This document shows positions 1 through 8,228 of a DNA stretch of 64,000 bases, piece after piece; positions within the stretch are counted from its first letter, which is position 1, and every line of letters starts with the position of its first letter. The stretch comes from Niastella populi. GTDB lineage: Bacteria; Bacteroidota; Bacteroidia; Chitinophagales; Chitinophagaceae. The position numbers and the translations under genes were made by a program. The DNA lies in contig NZ_LWBP01000197.1 of NCBI RefSeq assembly GCF_002078015.1, positions 1 to 64,000 of the forward strand, written 5' to 3'. The notes beneath the pieces were generated by a model. That model had not been told where the DNA came from and did no database searches. It saw only the letters and a program-made list of their open reading frames with translations.

Positions 1-1
1 G

Positions 2-793
2 GAGGCGAATACCATCTGGAACAATACAGTTTTAGGAGGTTTTCTTAAAACCAATATTGAAAATAATGAATTAAAGGAGGTTACGGAATGGTTCTCATCA
101 TATTTGAGACCTTTAGTTTTTTCCAGAACTGAATTAGAAAGTTATATTACAGTAGGAATAGATAAAGGGGAAATAAATAAAACTACAATAATTGAAATAC
201 TAAAGAAAGCCGATCTTAATATTTCTGACATAATTATAGAAGATGATACTGTAGCAATATCCGACAAAATAATTAAAGTATTCGAAGCATTTGACATCTC
301 CAATGATGTGGTGGAAAGATTAAAAAGCGCTCCTTTAAAAAAATTACAATTCGAACATACTATTAATAACAGTAAGTATTTCCTTCCTTTTAATCTGGAG
401 TCACAGGGAACACAAAGATATTTTGGCTTTGCAGGCTTATTAAGCCTGTTATTATATCATCCAACCTTTATCCCTATCGATGAGCTCGAGTCCTCATTGC
501 ATCCCGATCTCTATATGCATTTCATTTTATCCTTTTTAACAAACGCTAAATTTTCCCAAATATTAGGCACTACACACAATAGAGAAATCCTGAATAACAA
601 AGATATTTTCAGAAACGACGCTATATGGTTTACAGATAAGACAGAAAACTGTTCAACAAAACTGTATTCACTTGCAGACTTCGACTCTTCAATAATCAGA
701 GACACAAGTAACGTTTATAATGCTTACAAAATCGGTAAACTTGGAGGTGTTCCTCATTTGCAAGATTATTATTTAGACCTGGGTAATGAGTAG
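2..793 (+). CDS. AAA family ATPase, RloA-like, C-terminal part (partial at left edge)
   Basis: The reading frame is open from base 2, so the gene enters from outside the window and only its last 263 or so codons are present. Near fragment residues 156-168 there is a Walker B-like stretch, IPIDELESSLHP, of the kind found in ABC/SMC-like AAA_15/AAA_21 ATPases. A TTHN switch-histidine motif follows at about residue 190. The Walker A part must lie upstream. The stop overlaps the next gene by 8 bp, which suggests translational coupling with the RloB-like protein. Known ATPase plus RloB or Toprim pairs act in phage defence, with the ATPase as sensor; that role is inferred here. The DNA is clearly richer in A and T than the genes to the right, consistent with transfer. 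A stand-alone OLD-like ATPase is the alternative. Confidence 0.75.
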   Translation, partial: EANTIWNNTVLGGFLKTNIENNELKEVTEWFSSYLRPLVFSRTELESYITVGIDKGEINKTTIIEILKKADLNISDIIIEDDTVAISDKIIKVFEAFDISNDVVERLKSAPLKKLQFEHTINNSKYFLPFNLESQGTQRYFGFAGLLSLLLYHPTFIPIDELESSLHPDLYMHFILSFLTNAKFSQILGTTHNREILNNKDIFRNDAIWFTDKTENCSTKLYSLADFDSSIIRDTSNVYNAYKIGKLGGVPHLQDYYLDLGNE

Positions 794-1418
794 AACCAAA
801 AAAAATCCTTTTACAAGCAAGCCAGTTTACGCAATTGTCGTTGATGGAGATTGTGAATCATGGTATATGAGCATGATAAAACGAAATGAGCAGTCGATTA
901 AAGTAGACATTAAGCCGGAAATACCACAGAAGAAAAAATTAAAGGATCAATACGAAAGGGTACTTGAACTTTCCCGGTACTATGACAAAGTTATCTGGAT
1001 CGTTGACTTTGATGTAATAAATAATGAGACGCTTAAAGCAAAAAGAGGTGCAAACACACCACTAAATGAATTCAAATCATATCTTGGAGCACTAAAAAGT
1101 TTAGATACCGTTTCTGTAATTGTAAATGTTCCTTGTCTGGAATATTGGTTTTTGTTACACTTCGAAATGACGTCAAAGTACTTTTCTAATTGCGAGGATG
1201 CAAACAAACAATTAAAAAAGCATCTAAAAGACTATGAAAAGTCTCAAAAATACTTTACCAATAAAAACAATGACATTTATTTAAAGTTAAAAGACCGGTT
1301 AAACACGGCCTTTGAACATGCCGAAAAACTCGAAGCCTTCGATATAAACAATCCATATAAAGGCGTGACGCAAATGCAAATTCTATTTGAACTTCTTGGC
1401 CTGAAAGAAGCCACATAA
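786..1418 (+). CDS. RloB-like protein (Toprim-like putative nuclease of an ATPase/RloB pair)
   Basis: This 210-residue protein matches the RloB pattern. An N-terminal strand carries an acidic turn (VVDGDCESWY, about residues 17-28), a second acidic strand follows (WIVDFDVI, about residues 74-81), and then comes the diagnostic PCLEYWFLLHF motif (about residues 117-127). RloB proteins are thought to have a Toprim-like fold and often sit in restriction or defence islands next to an AAA ATPase. The ATG lies inside the end of the upstream ATPase gene, which argues for co-expression. Function as an anti-phage effector is inference from family and context. Base composition is as AT-rich as its partner. 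The next gene is convergent, 77 bp away. Confidence 0.72.
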   Translation: MSRTKKNPFTSKPVYAIVVDGDCESWYMSMIKRNEQSIKVDIKPEIPQKKKLKDQYERVLELSRYYDKVIWIVDFDVINNETLKAKRGANTPLNEFKSYLGALKSLDTVSVIVNVPCLEYWFLLHFEMTSKYFSNCEDANKQLKKHLKDYEKSQKYFTNKNNDIYLKLKDRLNTAFEHAEKLEAFDINNPYKGVTQMQILFELLGLKEAT

Positions 1419-1495
1419 AATAATCAAAATCATCAATCAAAACAGGCAGAAAGTAAAATGAGGCTGCAGCCCCGCTTTACATTTCTAAAGTACGA

Positions 1496-3982
1496 TCATA
1501 ACGCCGTCACCACATATTTTTGCCCCTTCCCCGCCGGAAACACCAACACATACCCATGATCGTCTTTCTTCGATTTGATGTTCAATGATCTTATGGTAAC
1601 CGGTGCGGCGGTTCTTACCTTACAAACCCCGCCCACTTTTGACGTTATTGCCGCTGTCGTCAGTTTATGGTCTTTCCAGTTCATGGCCACTTCAAAATTA
1701 CCGCGTGCTTTTAAGCCGCTTACCGATCCTTCTTTCCAGGCGTCGGGTATGGCAGGTAACAAATGCAGTTCGCCTAAATGACTTTGCAGCAGCATTTCGG
1801 CCATACCGGCGGTGCCACCAAAATTGCCATCGATCTGGAATGGCGGATGCGCATCGAAGAAATTCGCATAGGTGCCGCCCCTTTTGAAACCGGTGCCTGA
1901 ATTGCCCGTATAATACAATAACTGCCGCACCAGCGAGTAGGCATGATTGCCATCGAGCAACCGTGCCCAGAAATTGATCTTCCAGGCCTTGCTCCACCCC
2001 GTACCCTCATCCCCTCTTATCTCGAGCGTTTTGCGGGCCGCGGCCGCAAGTCCGGGGGTCGATACCGGCGCTATCTGCCGGCCGGGATGCAACCCAAACA
2101 AATGCGATACATGGCGGTGGTTCGGGTCAACATCTTCATAATCCTTATCCCACTCCTGCAAATTGCCCTTAGCACCTATATGCAAGGGATATAATTTCGC
2201 TTTTTTCGCAATCAGCGTTTCGCGGAAATCTTTATCTATACCCAGCACTTCGCCTGCTTCTATCAGGTTGGTGAACAGGTCCCAGATGATTGACATATCC
2301 ATAGTAGTCGCAACGCCAATACCTGACGTCTTACCCTCGCCGTATTTGAAATCATTTTCAGGCGAAGTAGATGGCACCATAATGAGGTAACCGTCTTTTT
2401 CAACCAGCCAGTCCAGACAAAATGCCGCCGCGCCTTTCATCAGAGGATAAGCTACATTTTTTAAGAATGGGGTATCGCGGGTAAAACTGTAATGTTCCCA
2501 CAAATGCTGGCACAACCAGTTACCGCCCTGCGGCCAGTTGGCCCATTTGGGATCGCCATCGCCTTTATTTCCTACGGGATTACTGGTTGCCCATATATCG
2601 GTATTGTGATGCGCTACCCAGCCGTTCATGCCATAAAACTCCTTCGCCGTGCGTTTGCCCGTAACGGCAAGGTCTTTCATCAGGTCAAACAGCGGCAGAT
2701 GCGTTTCAGATAAATTCGTTACCTCCGCCGGCCAGTAATTCATTTGCGTATTGATGTTGATGGTATAGTTGGAGCTCCACGGTGCGCGCAGCTCTTTATT
2801 CCAGATGCCCTGTAAATTGGCTGGCGTACCGCCGGGCCGTGAACTGGACAACAACAGGTAACGGCCATAATTGAAATACAATTCCTCAACACCGGGATCG
2901 TATGCACCGCCTGAATATTGTTCAAGCCGTTTATCGCTGGGCAGCGATGTATTTTTGTTGGCGTTTGTAGTGTCTTTTATCTTAAACGAAACCCGTTTGT
3001 AAAAACGCTGGTAATCGGCCGCATGGCGGGCTAACAGGGAAGCGAATGACTGTTTGAGCGCTTTACCCAAATATCCTTTTGCCAGCTGGTGTTCATTTTT
3101 TCCGTCTTTATCCGGACATTTATCAAACCCGTTAAAACTGGTGGCCGCAGAAAGATACAATACCACTTCGCTGGCATTTTTTATGAACATACCACCGGCA
3201 TCAGCGGTTACCGTTCCACCGGTATTGACGGCTTTTACGATCATTTCATACCGCATGCCGCTGCATTGTTCGCCGGTACTGTCTTTCCAGATGATGGGAT
3301 TTTTATTCTTATTATAATAGCTGGGATCGGCATGTGCGGGTGCGTACCCTTTCATCACCAGTTCATTCTTTCCCACAGTGCCGATCACGGGCATCAACTG
3401 GCTTTGGGCGCCTACTGTCAGGTTCAACATACCTGGTTTGCTGGCTGACAACCGCACAACGATCACCTGGTCGGGGGCCGATGAAAACACCTGGCGTGTG
3501 TAGGTTACGCCGCCAGCAGTAAACCTGGTGGTGCTTATTGCATTTTTCAGATCGAGATCGCGGTAATACGCCGTTGTATTGGTATCGCTGAGTTGTTGTT
3601 TAATGAGCAGATCGCCCAATGGCATGTACGATTCAGTGAACAGACCCTGGATCTTTTTTGCCAGCGCGTTCGCCTTTTCAAAATCGCCATCCAGCAAAAC
3701 CTTTCTTAATTCAGGCAAATGATTAACTGCATCGGGGTTGATGACTTCCGGCACCGGTCCGCCAGACCATAACGTGCTTTCATTCAACTGGATCAACTCT
3801 TCACCCACGCGGCCAAACACCATGCCGCCGAGGCGGCCATTGCCTACGGGCAGGGCTTCCGTCCATTCACGGGCCGGCGCTGCATACCAGAGTTTTTCAT
3901 TATGATCCTGTGCGATCCCCGCAAATGGAATTACCCCCAGAAGAAAACAAATAACCAGCAAAGCATTCAACTTTTTATTCAT
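1496..3982 (-). CDS. Glycoside hydrolase family 95, probable alpha-L-fucosidase
   Basis: The 828-residue protein has a signal peptide (about residues 1-25) and begins with the family's typical LWYAAPAREWTEALPVGNGR stretch and the N-terminal beta domain. The catalytic (alpha/alpha)6 barrel contains NTQMNYWP near residue 412, SPEN near 541 and IDGNFGGTAG near 717. These correspond to the GH95 catalytic asparagines, the general acid Glu and the Asp. GH95 enzymes remove alpha-1,2-L-fucose (some L-galactose) by inversion; this one should act in the periplasm or outside the cell. It stands alone, with no SusC/SusD, and is divergent from the peroxiredoxin gene. Length is normal for the family. Confidence 0.9.
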   Translation of the reverse strand: MNKKLNALLVICFLLGVIPFAGIAQDHNEKLWYAAPAREWTEALPVGNGRLGGMVFGRVGEELIQLNESTLWSGGPVPEVINPDAVNHLPELRKVLLDGDFEKANALAKKIQGLFTESYMPLGDLLIKQQLSDTNTTAYYRDLDLKNAISTTRFTAGGVTYTRQVFSSAPDQVIVVRLSASKPGMLNLTVGAQSQLMPVIGTVGKNELVMKGYAPAHADPSYYNKNKNPIIWKDSTGEQCSGMRYEMIVKAVNTGGTVTADAGGMFIKNASEVVLYLSAATSFNGFDKCPDKDGKNEHQLAKGYLGKALKQSFASLLARHAADYQRFYKRVSFKIKDTTNANKNTSLPSDKRLEQYSGGAYDPGVEELYFNYGRYLLLSSSRPGGTPANLQGIWNKELRAPWSSNYTININTQMNYWPAEVTNLSETHLPLFDLMKDLAVTGKRTAKEFYGMNGWVAHHNTDIWATSNPVGNKGDGDPKWANWPQGGNWLCQHLWEHYSFTRDTPFLKNVAYPLMKGAAAFCLDWLVEKDGYLIMVPSTSPENDFKYGEGKTSGIGVATTMDMSIIWDLFTNLIEAGEVLGIDKDFRETLIAKKAKLYPLHIGAKGNLQEWDKDYEDVDPNHRHVSHLFGLHPGRQIAPVSTPGLAAAARKTLEIRGDEGTGWSKAWKINFWARLLDGNHAYSLVRQLLYYTGNSGTGFKRGGTYANFFDAHPPFQIDGNFGGTAGMAEMLLQSHLGELHLLPAIPDAWKEGSVSGLKARGNFEVAMNWKDHKLTTAAITSKVGGVCKVRTAAPVTIRSLNIKSKKDDHGYVLVFPAGKGQKYVVTAL

Positions 3983-4237
3983 ATGGCAATATTAAAGAAG
4001 AAAGGAAGTTAGTCCGATCTGTAGTATATAGTCAAAGTTAAAGGCGCAGGCATTTCCATCATTCAACGAAAAAGATTATATTTTGCACAAATCCGACCTT
4101 TCAGGCATGTTCATGGAGGTATGCATTAGGGTAATGGCAATCAATACCGGCAAATGCTTCTTTTACCATTGAATATGTAAGCCAGCCGACATTTATTTGA
4201 TTTTGTAGAGTATATATTGCGCTTTTATAAAAAAATT

Positions 4238-4900
4238 ATGCAAAAAATGACAATCACTTTCAGAAGGAGTAATTTATCCGGCCTGGCAGTTGCAACCCTG
4301 CTCTTTGTTTTTATTTGCAGCAGTATACGAATAAATGCACAAACGGCTGCCGGCAACCCGGCAAAACCCGAGGATATAAGTCCGCTGCTGATCGGTGAAA
4401 AAATACCAGTAATACAAACACCGGACGCTAATGGAAATAATTTCGACCTGAACGCCGCTATTGCAAAGCAACCAACCATATTGATATTTTACCGGGGCGG
4501 ATGGTGCCCTTACTGCAACAAGCAGCTTTCGGGTATTCAGGAAATAGAGGCCGAATTAAAAAGTTTGGGTTACCAGATCATTGCCATAAGCACGGACAGC
4601 CCCGACAATTTGAAATCGTCACTTACAAAAAATAAACTGGCGTATACGCTGTTATCAGATGCCGACCTCAGCATATCGAAGCAGTTTGGGCTTGCCTACC
4701 AGGCACCTGCCGCTTACGATAAGTTGTTGCCCGTATCTTCAGGCGGAAAGAACCAGGATAAGTTATTACCGGTACCTTCTGTTTTCTTTATCAGCAAAAA
4801 AGGGGTTATCAGGTTTGAATATATAAATGTAGATTTCAAACAACGCATCAGTTCCGACCTGTTAAAGGCGGTTGCAAAGGTTGTTTTGAATGAAATGTGA
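4238..4900 (+). CDS. Secreted peroxiredoxin-like (AhpC/TSA) protein
   Basis: I take the first ATG at 4238; a TTG 21 bp upstream and an ATG at 4247 are alternatives. The product of about 220 residues has an N-terminal hydrophobic signal ending near INAQ, then a thioredoxin fold with a GGWCPYCNKQ active-site motif and a typical downstream ISTDSPDNL strand. The CPYC arrangement suggests a peroxiredoxin or thiol peroxidase that uses two close cysteines. It would detoxify peroxides in the periplasm. It is a single gene, and a perfect hairpin 4 bp after the stop separates it from the convergent GH32 gene. Confidence 0.82.
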   Translation: MQKMTITFRRSNLSGLAVATLLFVFICSSIRINAQTAAGNPAKPEDISPLLIGEKIPVIQTPDANGNNFDLNAAIAKQPTILIFYRGGWCPYCNKQLSGIQEIEAELKSLGYQIIAISTDSPDNLKSSLTKNKLAYTLLSDADLSISKQFGLAYQAPAAYDKLLPVSSGGKNQDKLLPVPSVFFISKKGVIRFEYINVDFKQRISSDLLKAVAKVVLNEM

Positions 4901-4904
4901 TTAT

Positions 4905-4941
4905 ACAGGTGTGGCACACTTTCAAAGTGTGCCACACCTGT
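4905..4941. terminator. Perfect inverted repeat between convergent genes
   Basis: Two perfectly complementary arms (4905-4922 and 4924-4941) flank a single central base. The element sits between the peroxiredoxin stop and the GH32 stop, so it can terminate transcription from both sides. No clear T-run follows. Its plan (outer ACAG/CTGT, inner GTGGCAC-type block, central TCAAAG) recurs in the hairpin at 56902-56938. Confidence 0.7.
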
Positions 4942-4946
4942 TACGC

Positions 4947-6458
4947 TTACCAGATACTTTTCAAACTACTTACCGTTAACTTTTTTATTGTTACATTCTC
5001 CGGCGATTCAATACGGATGTGCGTGAATGGTTTGGTTGGAAAATAAATAGACGTCATGACCGTTAAGCCGCTATCGGCAAACATTTCAACCGAATTCACA
5101 TCCAGGATCAATGAAAGATCCATACTGCCGGCTTTACTCAAACGCGGGGCTACATGCCTGGCCGGAAAGTCTTTCTGAAAATTGGTTTGCCCCGACCTAC
5201 TGCGGTCGATATAATATTGCTGCTGCGCTTTATTATATCCTATGGCCACTTCTTCACCGGCATCATTCGACAGAACGATCGAATAATCGCTGTTCTTTTC
5301 GAAGTTCAGATCCAAACGGGCCGGGAATGTTATTTTGCCTGCCTTTGAAGCCACATCAAAAGATTTTTGCACCTGTATATTGTGCAGCACAACCGGTTTT
5401 GACTGGATCTTCTTCAATTCTGCAACCGGCTCCGACGCCACATACATTTCATTACCTGTTCGTTTCAGTTTTAACTCGCGGGCGATGGTCATTGCGTTTC
5501 GCCAGGTGGTAGCGGGCACTATATTCGCATAAAGCCAATTGCTCATCCAACCTAAAAATATTTTACGGTTACCGGTATTGCTCCACGTTATACCGGCATA
5601 ATTATCGGGCCCGTAATCGATCCACCTTGTATTGGTATCTACGGGTGCAAACCGGCTGCCGTCGAAATCGCCTAGAAAATACTGCGTGGCAGAACCGCCG
5701 TTCGGTCCGCCGGGATTGATACTAACGATGAGCACCCAAACTTTTTTCCCATTGTCGTCATCGAGTTGAAACAGATCGGGGCATTCCCACACACCGCCAT
5801 GCGCGCCCAGCTCTTTGCCAAACTCGCTTTCTTTCGTCCAGCCTTTCAGATCGGGTGATGAATAAAACGTAATGCGGTCTTTGGTGGCCAGCGTCATGAT
5901 CCATTTTTTTTGCGGCTCGTACCAGCACACTTTGGGATCGCGGAAGTCGGTAATACCAGGATTTTTCAGCACCGGGTTGCCGGCATATTTCGTCCAGGTT
6001 CTGCCCTCATCGGTACTATAGGCAATACTTTGGTTCTGGAAGTTATTCCGCTTCTCTTTTTCTCCTTGCGGATCGTGATGAGTAAAGATGGCCACGAGGG
6101 CGTTTTTGCCAAAACCAGCCGTATTATTCTTATCAACCACCGCACTGCCGCTGAAAATATAACCCAGGCTGTCGGGATACAGGGCTATAGGCTGCTCCTG
6201 CCAGTGAACCAGGTCTTTACTGGTGGCATGCCCCCAGTGCATTGGGCCCCATATGGTGCTGTCGGGATAATGTTGAAAAAACAAATGCCAGGTACCGTTA
6301 TGATATACCATTCCATTGGGATCGTTGGTCCATTTTTGTTTAGGCGAAAAATGGATCTGCGGCCGGTGCCGTTCATGATAGAGCTGCTGCGCTTTTGATG
6401 AACTGCCGCTGGCGATCATTATGCTCACCAGTGAAAAAAATACTTTCGTTTTAATCAT
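4947..6458 (-). CDS. Glycoside hydrolase family 32, exo-fructanase (levanase/inulinase/sucrase type)
   Basis: This 503-residue protein has a signal peptide ending near SSSKAQ. All three GH32 signatures are visible: WTNDPNG with the nucleophile Asp46, RDP at 173-175, and WECPDLF with the acid/base Glu225. A five-bladed propeller is followed by the C-terminal beta-sandwich. It should release fructose from beta-fructans or sucrose in the periplasm or at the surface. It is the last gene of the operon MFS, fructokinase, SusC, SusD, GH32, so its product feeds the fructokinase. There is no lipobox. Exo versus endo action cannot be told from sequence, though a lone GH32 suggests exo. Confidence 0.92.
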   Translation of the reverse strand: MIKTKVFFSLVSIMIASGSSSKAQQLYHERHRPQIHFSPKQKWTNDPNGMVYHNGTWHLFFQHYPDSTIWGPMHWGHATSKDLVHWQEQPIALYPDSLGYIFSGSAVVDKNNTAGFGKNALVAIFTHHDPQGEKEKRNNFQNQSIAYSTDEGRTWTKYAGNPVLKNPGITDFRDPKVCWYEPQKKWIMTLATKDRITFYSSPDLKGWTKESEFGKELGAHGGVWECPDLFQLDDDNGKKVWVLIVSINPGGPNGGSATQYFLGDFDGSRFAPVDTNTRWIDYGPDNYAGITWSNTGNRKIFLGWMSNWLYANIVPATTWRNAMTIARELKLKRTGNEMYVASEPVAELKKIQSKPVVLHNIQVQKSFDVASKAGKITFPARLDLNFEKNSDYSIVLSNDAGEEVAIGYNKAQQQYYIDRSRSGQTNFQKDFPARHVAPRLSKAGSMDLSLILDVNSVEMFADSGLTVMTSIYFPTKPFTHIRIESPENVTIKKLTVSSLKSIW

Positions 6459-6499
6459 ATAACAAGTTTTAGAAAAAGCCGGTGACTTATGCTTTGTTC

Positions 6500-8206
6500 T
6501 CAGTAGCCCGGGTTTTGTTTATATAGTCCTTTCGTAAACGTGATCTCCGATTGCGGAATGGGCAGGTATTCATCGCGGCCGGCTGTAAATACAGCGGTAG
6601 CCAAAAATGTACGCCTGCTTTTTTCAGCGCTTATATAATCATTCAACACCTGTGCCGCAGTGCCCCATCTTACCAGGTCGAAGAAACGCTGGCCTTCGGT
6701 AGCAAATTCCAGCCGCCGTTCCCATTGCAGGGCGGTACGCGCATACGACTGGGTAAAACCCGCAGCAGGATAAGGCTGCATATTGTAATTCGATGCAAAG
6801 GTACCATCCATTTTCTTCAATCTTGCTGTACTGGCTGCCGCCCGGGCCCTGATCTGGTTTATAAGGGGCAAGGCATTACCAGGTTGCCCCAGTTCAATAT
6901 ATGCTTCCGCCTGCATCAGCAACACATCGTCGTACCGGATCACATCATAGTTTTTCGCAACGCCCATGAACGGGCCGTTTTTGAAATAAGACGAACTGGT
7001 AGCCAACTGCTGGTTCCGCATCGTATGAAAATAGCCATAAACGCCGGGGTCGCGCACCCAGCTGTTGCTGAAGAGTTTTGTGTTGTCGTATTTGTACACA
7101 TGCCCGTCGATACCCACGGTATGATCGATGCGTACATCTACAGTTGCTGTGTTCAGATCGGGGATGGTGGAGTTGAAAGAATTGAATTTAGGCAAACCGC
7201 CCGCATCGGTTGTATAGGCATTAACGAGGTTCTGGCTGGCCGCATGAAAACCGCAGCAGCCATACTGGGGAGCGCCATGCGGATAGTTCAGTCCGTCTTC
7301 ATAATTCAATCTTCCCGCGGTAGTGCCATCATTGATCGTAAACTGAATGGCAAATACCGACTCGGGCCCGTTCTCGGTTTCGGGTAAAAAGTTATCGGCA
7401 ATATCGGCGCTTAATGCGTATTTGCCCGATGCAATAACCGACTGGCATAAGTCAACCACTTCCTGCAGCCTGGTCTGGTTGATGCTGATCACCTTATGTT
7501 GCTCATTCTGTTCATAGGCCTGGAAGAGCCGGAGTTTCGCAAGGTAGGCCTGGGCAGTGTATTTGTTTGGCCTTGCCTTATCGCTTTGGTTTTCGGGTAA
7601 ATTATCAACCGCAAACTGCAGATCATCGGCTATCTTATTCCAGCTTGCTTCCCATGAAAGATCGTTCGACACGGTCAAAATATCTTCCGACGTGGCATTT
7701 TCATCGAACTGCGGAATGTTCTTATACAGGATCTTCATTTGAAAATAACTATGCGCCCGTAAAAACCGCAGTTCAGCCAGTCTCGATCTCTTTTGCGGGA
7801 AGCTGGCTTCAGTGAGGTCGTTCACTGCACGCAAGGCCACGTTTGCGCGGGAAATGGATTTGAATAAATTCTTCCAGGTGCGTGACACGAATGATTCCAT
7901 CGTGGGGGTTACCAGGTTATAATGTTCCATGGCATCTACCTCGCCCACATCACCGGTGCCGCCGCCGCCTTTGTAGGCATCATCGGAACGCACACTGCCA
8001 TATGCCCACATGCTGTAGATGGGGCCGATCATATCGCCATTACCGATAGAAGCGTAGGCCGCGGTTACCAGTCCATCAACGGCTGTTGGTGAAGTAAGGG
8101 CCGACGACGACAATACGCCGGTTGGGGTATACTCCAGTTGCTTTTTGCAGGAACCGAAAAACAACACGGCGCCGGCGATACAGGCTGTTATATATTGATG
8201 TTTCAT
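6500..8206 (-). CDS. SusD/RagB family outer-membrane glycan-binding lipoprotein (fructan locus)
   Basis: The 568-residue protein begins with a lipoprotein signal (GAVLFFGSCKK, lipid-bearing Cys near residue 20) and ends with the SusD pattern of Arg-rich ERRLEFATEGQRFFDLVRWG followed by YLPIPQSEI. SusD proteins form the lid over a SusC barrel and bind oligosaccharide at the cell surface. It starts 22 bp after the SusC stop, and the GH32 gene follows 41 bp after it. Substrate (fructan) is inferred from the operon. Confidence 0.93.
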   Translation of the reverse strand: MKHQYITACIAGAVLFFGSCKKQLEYTPTGVLSSSALTSPTAVDGLVTAAYASIGNGDMIGPIYSMWAYGSVRSDDAYKGGGGTGDVGEVDAMEHYNLVTPTMESFVSRTWKNLFKSISRANVALRAVNDLTEASFPQKRSRLAELRFLRAHSYFQMKILYKNIPQFDENATSEDILTVSNDLSWEASWNKIADDLQFAVDNLPENQSDKARPNKYTAQAYLAKLRLFQAYEQNEQHKVISINQTRLQEVVDLCQSVIASGKYALSADIADNFLPETENGPESVFAIQFTINDGTTAGRLNYEDGLNYPHGAPQYGCCGFHAASQNLVNAYTTDAGGLPKFNSFNSTIPDLNTATVDVRIDHTVGIDGHVYKYDNTKLFSNSWVRDPGVYGYFHTMRNQQLATSSSYFKNGPFMGVAKNYDVIRYDDVLLMQAEAYIELGQPGNALPLINQIRARAAASTARLKKMDGTFASNYNMQPYPAAGFTQSYARTALQWERRLEFATEGQRFFDLVRWGTAAQVLNDYISAEKSRRTFLATAVFTAGRDEYLPIPQSEITFTKGLYKQNPGY

Positions 8207-8228
8207 TTCAATACTGATTTGTGGTTAA

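Noticed and set aside
6551-7387. Plus-strand open frame of 278 residues inside the SusD gene
   Set aside because: It is a shadow of the real minus-strand SusD, with random composition and no motif.
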